A stretch of 7,667 nt of DNA from Limnoraphis robusta CS-951 (GTDB taxonomy: Bacteria > Cyanobacteriota > Cyanobacteriia > Cyanobacteriales > Microcoleaceae), in assembly GCF_000972705.2 (NCBI RefSeq), contig NZ_LATL02000175.1, positions 1 through 7,667 of the forward strand. The letters are read 5' to 3'. The notes under the pieces were generated by a model. The model ran no database searches and was not told the origin of the DNA. It saw only the letters and a program-made list of their open reading frames with translations. This document shows positions 1 through 5,292 of the stretch, piece by piece; position 1 is the first letter of the stretch, and each line of letters starts with the position of its first letter. Position numbers and translations under genes: made by a program.

Positions 1-60
1 CATTAATTATAACGAGAAAATAAGGTCGTTTACTATCGAATAAACTCATTGACTAAAAAA

Positions 61-111
61 TAAAGTTCTAGACCAGCAAATCAAGTTGTATACTGCTGAT
101 CTAGGGCTTTT
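61..111. terminator. Hairpin, possible bidirectional terminator
   Basis: Bases 62-78 can pair with 94-110, giving a stem of about 17 bp with one C-A mismatch (73/99) and two G-U pairs (66/106, 67/105). The loop is 15 nt (79-93). On the + strand the stem runs into a short T run (108-111). On the - strand it runs into the T-rich complement of the A-rich stretch at 54-64. This layout fits an intrinsic terminator usable from both sides, perhaps ending a gene that lies left of the window. The + strand T run is short and no neighbouring gene end can be confirmed, so it could also be an unrelated palindrome. Confidence 0.4.
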
Positions 112-175
112 GTACTATATTGGAATAGCGAGCAGTTATATCATGTCCGGTTGAACAGTTATAAATAAACGACAG

Positions 176-280
<105 letters not shown>

Positions 281-322
281 TTATGAGAAAGTTTTTTATC
301 ACTAATTATCCGGACATGATAT

Positions 323-553
323 TATATCAAGCTCTATAACGTCTATTAGTGAGGCTGTAAAATGGCTAAACCTAGTAGTCGTAGTAGTAGTTCGACTGTT
401 ATAGAAAAACGATTGCCGTCAGGTTGAGGTGAAGCTAAATTGCGATCGCTATATCATTACCACTGACTTAATATCTATTCCTCTTTATTGTTGGCTTGGA
501 TAAGCTGAAATACCAGCCAAATAGATTTTAAGTGATAATACTCTTAAAACTCC
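323..553. other. Region between the inverted-repeat element and the orthocaspase gene
   Basis: This AT-rich stretch carries no recognisable gene apart from a doubtful 21-codon ORF (362-427). A HIP1 palindrome GCGATCGC lies at 442-449. A possible -10 hexamer GATAAT, preceded by T and thus weakly extended, is at 534-539, but no good -35 stands at the usual distance and it would leave a leader of only about 8 nt. A promoter for the orthocaspase gene is expected here, but none can be assigned with confidence. Confidence 0.5.
362..427 (+). CDS. Doubtful 21-residue Ser-rich ORF
   Basis: An ATG at 362 follows GAGG (351-354) at a 7-nt spacing, which is a usable Shine-Dalgarno. The 21-codon frame begins MAKPSSRSSSS, continues with a short charged tail (VIEKRLPSG) and stops at TGA (425-427). 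The frame stays open past that TGA for 12 more codons, to a second TGA at 464-466. The Ser codons are built largely from repeated AGT/CGT triplets, so this may be simple-sequence DNA. It could be a real micropeptide, the 5' remnant of a broken gene or chance. No family is recognised. Confidence 0.2.
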   Translation: MAKPSSRSSSSTVIEKRLPSG

Positions 554-2824
554 ATGTCTCAACTCAAACGCCGTCATTTCCTACAATTTGCAGGTTCGAC
601 TCTAGCAACACTCGGTTTAAGTCAATTCGACTTCTTCCAACAAGCAGAACGTTATGGTCGAGTTTTAGCACAAACTACACCTCGTAAATTAGCATTATTA
701 GTTGGAATTAACAACTATCAGGGAGCCAAATCATTAAAGGGTTGTCTCACCGATGTAGAATTGCAGAAACATTTACTCATTTATCGCTTTGGGTTTAACC
801 CCAGTGATATTATAATTATATCAGACAATTCAAATCTAAAACCCACCCGAGAAAATATTATTCAAGCCTTTCAAGAACATTTAATTAAACAAGCCAAACC
901 CGATGATGTTGTCGTGTTTCATTATTCGGGACATGGTAGCCTAATTAAAGATCCCTTTCCCCTCGATTTAAAAGAATGTCGTGCAGAAAATCGTCCATAC
1001 AATAGCTGCTTATACAACGGAACAATTGTACCTCAAAACGCTACACCTTTGGGTCAACAAGGAGAAGCCGTCACCGTTTCCGACATCATGGGACAAACCT
1101 TATTTCTATTAATGAGTCGGCTACAAACCGATAAGTTAACAACCGTTTTGGATAGCTGTCATTCCGGTGCAGGAACGAGGGGAAATGCAGTGGTTCGGGC
1201 GGCGCGATTGACGAGAAGCGGCGAAGAATTGATTGCAAGCCAAATAGAATTGGAATTACAAGAACAATTATTAGCCGAATTGGGTTGGGGTAAAGAGGAA
1301 TTTCAACGCAAACGAACCTCTGGAATTGCTAAGGGTGTTGCATTAGGTTCTGCTGGACGAACACAAGAAGCCATTGATGCACAATTTGACGGATTTCATG
1401 CGGGTGCATTCACCTATTTATTAACCCGTTATCTCTGGCAACTAACCTCAACTCAAAGTGTGGAATCAACTTATATTAATCTGCGGAGAAGCACCCGCAG
1501 TTTAGCCGAATCTAAACAAAGTCGTACCGCCCAAATCCCTATATTAGAATACCAACCCGGAAGCAACTTTAATCAAAAACCGTTGTTTTTACTGAACTTA
1601 ACAACCCCTTCTGCTGAAGCCGTTATTACAAAAATTAGAGGAGAAACTATTGAATTTTGGTTGGGAGGTGTGGCATCTCAAAACCTCACAGGTTCGGAGA
1701 AAGAAGGCGTATTTTCGGTTGTAAATGAGTCGGGAAATATTGTCGGAGAAATTCAACAAACGTCTCGGGTTGAGGGTTTATTTGGAATAGGGAAACAAAT
1801 CTCGGGAGACGCTTCGGCTATCAAAGAAGGTCGGCTTTTGCGGGAGAAAATAGTCGGAATTCCAAAAAATCCCAAGCTAAAACTAGCTTTAGATGAATCG
1901 TTGGGAGCGGATTTAAAAACCGCACAAGCTGAATTAGAATCGAATCAATGGGTTGAATTAGTACCAGCAACTCAACTTGATAATAGCGGATATTTTTTAG
2001 GAAGATTCACAGAAAGCTACAAACAACAACAAACCCCAAGAAACCTCGAGATTGAACTTCCGTCTGTGAATAGTGTGGGTTTATTTCAACCAGATTTAAC
2101 ACCAGAACCTCAGTCTTTTGTTCGTTCAAATGAACGGATTGTTGATGCAATTAATCGATTGCAACCTACTTTTAAACGGTTACTAGCTAATCAAATTTTA
2201 GGGCAATTATTAAATGTGAGTCAGGGTTCACCGCTTCAAGTTCAAGCCGAAGTTTTTGGTGGGGTAAACGCGATAAAAGTGGCGAGTCGGGGCGCAGAAT
2301 CTGGCAATCCTACGGCGAATTTATTGCAAGTTCCTTCGGGGACTAATTTGCAAGTAAAAGTAGAAAATTTTGAAAATCAAGACCTGTATTTAGGAGTGTT
2401 AGTGATTAGTGCAACGGGTTCAATTAATATTCTTTATCCCGCCGACTGGGAAGCGCCCGAAGAAGCCTCTAGAATTGATAGAAATGGCAGTTTGACGGTA
2501 CCTCGCCCCAGAGAGGGTAACTTTCAAGTTCGAGGTGAATCCGGTCGTGCGCCCGAATTGTTATTATTAGTGAGTCAGGAACCGCTACGCCAAGCCCTCA
2601 AAGCCATGCAAACCATTGCACGCAGTCGCGGAATGTCTCGCGGATTTATCACAGGTTTAACAGACAATGAACCCACCGATTTAATTAACGGTTTGCTAGA
2701 AGATTTAACGGGTTTTTCCCGCAGTGGTCAACCGGATAGAAATATTGCTTCAACTCAAGGTTCAATCCCCTACGAAACCTCAAAAATGGTAGTGCTTTCG
2801 GCTGTGATTGAAATCATTAATTGA
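554..2824 (+). CDS. Exported orthocaspase (caspase-family Cys peptidase, C14) with DUF4384-like region
   Basis: This 756-residue protein is a prokaryotic metacaspase-like peptidase. The peptidase domain spans about residues 44-330, starting KLALLVGINNYQ. It has the catalytic His127 in YSGHG and the nucleophile Cys202 in DSCHSG, both canonical, so it should be active; the family usually cleaves after Arg or Lys. The N-terminus carries a twin-arginine motif (RRHFLQFAG, residues 6-14), a modest hydrophobic stretch and a possible cleavage after Ala39 (VLA|QT), so export by Tat to the periplasm or thylakoid lumen is likely. Residues about 345-590 match nothing I recognise. Residues about 593-676 (including GSINILYPADW and LLLVSQEPL) resemble DUF4384, common in cyanobacterial caspase-like proteins. 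The ATG at 554 is chosen because an in-frame TAA lies only two codons upstream (545-547) and the Tat motif follows directly; its Shine-Dalgarno is poor. Substrate and physiological role are unknown. Confidence 0.93.
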   Translation: MSQLKRRHFLQFAGSTLATLGLSQFDFFQQAERYGRVLAQTTPRKLALLVGINNYQGAKSLKGCLTDVELQKHLLIYRFGFNPSDIIIISDNSNLKPTRENIIQAFQEHLIKQAKPDDVVVFHYSGHGSLIKDPFPLDLKECRAENRPYNSCLYNGTIVPQNATPLGQQGEAVTVSDIMGQTLFLLMSRLQTDKLTTVLDSCHSGAGTRGNAVVRAARLTRSGEELIASQIELELQEQLLAELGWGKEEFQRKRTSGIAKGVALGSAGRTQEAIDAQFDGFHAGAFTYLLTRYLWQLTSTQSVESTYINLRRSTRSLAESKQSRTAQIPILEYQPGSNFNQKPLFLLNLTTPSAEAVITKIRGETIEFWLGGVASQNLTGSEKEGVFSVVNESGNIVGEIQQTSRVEGLFGIGKQISGDASAIKEGRLLREKIVGIPKNPKLKLALDESLGADLKTAQAELESNQWVELVPATQLDNSGYFLGRFTESYKQQQTPRNLEIELPSVNSVGLFQPDLTPEPQSFVRSNERIVDAINRLQPTFKRLLANQILGQLLNVSQGSPLQVQAEVFGGVNAIKVASRGAESGNPTANLLQVPSGTNLQVKVENFENQDLYLGVLVISATGSINILYPADWEAPEEASRIDRNGSLTVPRPREGNFQVRGESGRAPELLLLVSQEPLRQALKAMQTIARSRGMSRGFITGLTDNEPTDLINGLLEDLTGFSRSGQPDRNIASTQGSIPYETSKMVVLSAVIEIIN

Positions 2825-2866
2825 TGTGAATCTATTATACTATAAAGTAGTAAACTGGAGAATCAG

Positions 2867-3553
2867 ATGACGATTGCTCAAGATTTGGAAACTCTCCAAA
2901 CAGAAACCGAATTAGAAGACATTGAATTTCCCCTCGGAGATTTAGAAAGTAAGGAGCCGCCATTGGAAAGTGAACTGCATCTACGACAAATTCTGCTCTT
3001 GATTCAAATGCTAGAATATCTCTGGCAAGATCGTCAAGATTTTTATGCTTTTGGAAATCTGACCATTTATTATAGTTTGGAACAAAAGAAAACGGATAAT
3101 TTTAGAGGGCCTGATTTCTTTGTGGTTTTAAATACCTCACGCAAACCCCGCAAAAGTTGGGTGGTGTGGGAAGAAGGGGGAAAATATCCAAACGTTATTA
3201 TAGAACTGTTATCAAAATCAACAGCAAATGTAGACCGAACGACGAAAAAAGATATTTATCAAGATACTTTCCGAACACCGGAATATTTTTGGTTTTCACC
3301 GGAAACTTTAGAATTTCAGGGATTTGAAATTGTTCAAGGAAAATATCAGGAAATTCAACCCAACGAACAAGGACAATTGTGGAGTCAACAGTTACAACTT
3401 TTTCTAGGAATTCATCAGCAACAGTTGAGGTTTTTCACACCGGAAGGAGTATTAGTTCCGACACCTGAAGAATCAGCAAAAACAGAACGTCAACGCAATG
3501 AACGATTAGCCGCAAAATTGCGAGAATTAAATATTGATCCAGATACTTTATAA
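2867..3553 (+). CDS. Uma2-family endonuclease (DUF820), short paralogue
   Basis: This 228-residue protein belongs to the Uma2 group of PD-(D/E)XK-fold nucleases, greatly expanded in cyanobacteria. Likely active-site residues are Asp83 (RGPDFF), Glu113 (VIIELLS), Asp123 and Lys127/Lys128, followed by the conserved Tyr131 and the EYFWFSPET motif (139-147). The C-terminus (about 203-228) is a short charged helix ending in LAAKLRELNIDPD, a tail often seen in this family. The start is supported by GGAG (2857-2860), six bases before the ATG, and by identity with the start of the next gene. It lies 42 bp after the orthocaspase stop and 25 bp before its longer paralogue, so co-transcription is plausible. 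The cellular target is unknown. Nuclease activity is inferred from the fold family. Confidence 0.88.
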   Translation: MTIAQDLETLQTETELEDIEFPLGDLESKEPPLESELHLRQILLLIQMLEYLWQDRQDFYAFGNLTIYYSLEQKKTDNFRGPDFFVVLNTSRKPRKSWVVWEEGGKYPNVIIELLSKSTANVDRTTKKDIYQDTFRTPEYFWFSPETLEFQGFEIVQGKYQEIQPNEQGQLWSQQLQLFLGIHQQQLRFFTPEGVLVPTPEESAKTERQRNERLAAKLRELNIDPDTL

Positions 3554-3578
3554 TTATAACATTAAAAGGTAAAATAAA

Positions 3579-4370
3579 ATGACCATTGCTCAAGATTTAG
3601 AAGTTCTCCAAACCGAAATCGAATTAGAAGAGATTGAATTTCCCCCCGGAGATTTAGAAAGCAAGGAGCCGCCATTGGAAAGTTATTTGCATCTACAACA
3701 GTTATTGCTGTTAATGAAGTGTTTGGACTGGTTGTGGCAAGACAGAAACGATTATTTTGCCGCCGGAAATCTGACCATTTATTATAGTCCTGAACAAAAG
3801 AAAACGGATAATTTTAGAGGGCCTGATTTCTTTGTGGTTTTAAATACCTCACGCCAACCTCGTAAAAGTTGGGTGGTGTGGGAAGAAGGCGGAAAATATC
3901 CGAATGTTATTATAGAACTGTTATCAAAATCAACAGCCAATGTTGATCGCACTAACAAAAAAGAAATTTATCAAGATATCTTCAGAACACCCGAATATTT
4001 TTGGTTTTCTCCAGAGACGTTAGAATTTAAGGGATTTGGTTTGTTACAGGGAACTTATGAAGAACTCCAACCCAACGAACAGGGCAGACTTTGGAGCAAA
4101 CAATTAAACTTATTTCTGGGAGTTTATGAAGGAAAATTGAGGTTTTTTACACCGGAAGGTGAGTTAGTTCCAACTCCCGAAGAATCAGCAAAAACTGAAA
4201 AACAGCAACGAGAAACCGCCGAACAACGAGTAATAGAAGCGGAAGAAACAAGCCGCAAAACCCAAGAAGAACTCGAAGCCGAACGTCAACAAAGACAAGC
4301 CGAACAACAACGCAATGAACGGTTAGCAGCGAAGTTGCGAGAATTGAATATTGATCCAGACACCCTGTAA
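3579..4370 (+). CDS. Uma2-family endonuclease (DUF820), long paralogue with coiled coil
   Basis: This 263-residue protein is a tandem paralogue of the gene just upstream, with the same core: Asp83, Glu113, Asp123, Lys127/Lys128, Tyr131 and EYFWFSPET. Differences cluster in residues 36-62 and 151-190; residues 63-126 are nearly invariant. The C-terminal region (about 203-255) is a long Glu/Gln/Arg/Lys-rich coiled coil, 35 residues longer than in the upstream copy, before the shared LAAKLRELNIDPDTL end. The coiled coil may allow homo- or hetero-dimerisation, possibly with the upstream paralogue; this is inference. AAAAGG (3564-3569) serves as Shine-Dalgarno nine bases before the ATG. The 25-bp gap suggests an operon. 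Nuclease activity and target are not demonstrated by sequence alone. Confidence 0.88.
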   Translation: MTIAQDLEVLQTEIELEEIEFPPGDLESKEPPLESYLHLQQLLLLMKCLDWLWQDRNDYFAAGNLTIYYSPEQKKTDNFRGPDFFVVLNTSRQPRKSWVVWEEGGKYPNVIIELLSKSTANVDRTNKKEIYQDIFRTPEYFWFSPETLEFKGFGLLQGTYEELQPNEQGRLWSKQLNLFLGVYEGKLRFFTPEGELVPTPEESAKTEKQQRETAEQRVIEAEETSRKTQEELEAERQQRQAEQQRNERLAAKLRELNIDPDTL

Positions 4371-4416
4371 TTTTTATGTTCTTCTGATAGTGATTTCATC
4401 CTCTGATCAAAATACT

Positions 4417-4836
4417 ATGCCTGCTAGGGATATTTATCATCAAACGGTCAAAAAAGCACTGATAAAAGATGGCTGGACTATCACTCATGATCCTTTACGA
4501 ATTCGATTAGCAAGAGGTAGAAACCTGTTTGTTGATATGGGTGCTGAACGGTTGCTTGCTGCTGAACGTGATGCGGAAAAAATAGCCATTGAAGTCAAGA
4601 GTTTTACCCGTCCTTCCGAAATGAAAGACCTTGAAGAAGCTGTGGGTCAATTTGTTCTGTATTCTCGCTTATTAAAGCGCTATTATCCCGACTATACTCT
4701 TTATTTAGCCGTGAGTGATAACATCCGAAAAACAGTCTTTGAAGAAGAAGCAGGTCAAACATTAATTGAGGATGGTATTATCCGCTTATTCAGTTTCGAT
4801 CCAACTTTAGAGGTGATTATTCAATGGATTCGCTAA
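4417..4836 (+). CDS. xisH: XisH, fdxN-element excision controlling factor family
   Basis: The 139-residue product starts MPARDIYHQ, the typical XisH N-terminus, and has about the usual family length. The motif LFVDMGAER (Asp40) followed by IAIEVKSF (Glu59-Val-Lys61) forms a D...ExK nuclease-like site, consistent with the PD-(D/E)XK fold of this family. In Anabaena, xisH and xisI are needed with the recombinase xisF for fdxN-element excision during heterocyst formation, but homologues are common where no such element exists, and their general function is unsettled. The frame can be extended upstream to a TTG at 4351, overlapping the Uma2 gene, but those 22 extra residues are not family-like, so ATG 4417 is preferred. 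No clear Shine-Dalgarno is visible. The gene ends 13 bp inside xisI. Confidence 0.93.
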   Translation: MPARDIYHQTVKKALIKDGWTITHDPLRIRLARGRNLFVDMGAERLLAAERDAEKIAIEVKSFTRPSEMKDLEEAVGQFVLYSRLLKRYYPDYTLYLAVSDNIRKTVFEEEAGQTLIEDGIIRLFSFDPTLEVIIQWIR

Positions 4837-5159
4837 AATCTTCCTATCGTGATGTAATTGAAAACCTGTTGAAAAATTATGCCGAGTTTTTGGCTGGCGA
4901 TGAAATAGAACTTGAACTGGTTTTTGATCGAGAACGCGATCGCTATTTGTTGGTCGAAACAGGCTGGCAAAATGATTATCGCATTTACGGAACAGTATTA
5001 CATATTGATGTGATTGACGATCAACTTTGGATTCAGCATGATGGTACTGAAGACGGGGTGGCTTTGGAGTTAGTCGCCGCCGGAATTCCCAAAGAAAAAA
5101 TTGTCTTGGGTTTTAAGCCGCCTTCCGAACGAAAATATACAGAATTTGCAACTCACTAA
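4824..5159 (+). CDS. xisI: XisI, fdxN-element excision controlling factor family
   Basis: The 111-residue product is a full-length XisI: it starts MDSLKSSYRD and contains the conserved stretches GWQNDYRIYG (47-56), HIDVIDDQLWIQHDGTEDG (60-78) and IVLGFKPPSERKYTEFA (93-109). It is the usual partner of XisH, encoded immediately downstream. Its ATG lies in the xisH 3' end, so the genes overlap by 13 bp in different frames, a layout that favours translational coupling and a fixed ratio of products. No obvious Shine-Dalgarno precedes it apart from GAGG at 4810-4813, a little far upstream. A HIP1 palindrome lies within the gene (4936-4943). Whether the pair controls DNA excision here, or acts in another process such as toxin-antitoxin or defence, cannot be told. 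No site-specific recombinase is in the window. Confidence 0.93.
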   Translation: MDSLKSSYRDVIENLLKNYAEFLAGDEIELELVFDRERDRYLLVETGWQNDYRIYGTVLHIDVIDDQLWIQHDGTEDGVALELVAAGIPKEKIVLGFKPPSERKYTEFATH

Positions 5160-5175
5160 GCTGTTAATTTACAAT
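5146..5175 (+). promoter_or_regulatory. Candidate sigma70-type promoter for the TPR gene
   Basis: TTGCAA (5146-5151, 4/6 to the -35 consensus) and TACAAT (5170-5175, 5/6 to the -10 consensus) are separated by 18 bp. The -35 overlaps the last codons of xisI. A start near 5182 would give a leader of about 110 nt before the GTG at 5293. The match is fair, and AT-rich DNA yields such matches by chance, but its position just before the only sizeable gap on the right side makes it plausible. Confidence 0.35.
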
Positions 5176-5280
5176 AAAAATTTAGGAGGAAAGTCCGAGA
5201 TAGTGCAACTCCGGGGAATCTCAACTGCATAACTCCAACACCCCCAAAAATAGGTTAGAAGTGAATGAACATCTACCCTT

Positions 5281-5285
5281 GGAGG
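5281..5285 (+). promoter_or_regulatory. Shine-Dalgarno GGAGG fixing a GTG start
   Basis: GGAGG lies seven bases before the GTG at 5293. It is the strongest ribosome binding site in the window and decides the start of the TPR gene: the GTG is followed at once by a textbook signal peptide. The bases around it can pair with the leader upstream (CTCCAA 5233-5238 with TTGGAG 5279-5284). Confidence 0.75.
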
Positions 5286-5292
5286 AATTGCG

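Noticed and set aside
2..43. Frame 2 open from the left edge to TAA 41-43, possibly the end of an upstream gene
   Set aside because: Only 13 codons are visible, with no recognisable motif, so it cannot be supported as a gene end.
2808..2841. Promoter before the first Uma2 gene (TTGAAA 2808-2813, TATACT 2836-2841)
   Set aside because: The spacer is 22 bp, too long for a normal sigma70 promoter, and AT-rich sequence gives such hexamers readily.
4351..4416. 22-residue N-terminal extension of XisH from TTG 4351
   Set aside because: It overlaps the end of the Uma2 gene, has no ribosome site and is not family-like, whereas MPARDIYH at ATG 4417 is the usual XisH start.
5203..5232. Short ORF from GTG 5203 after AGGAGG in the TPR leader
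   Set aside because: Only nine codons before TAA (5230-5232), with spacing too long from the purine-rich site; no support for translation.
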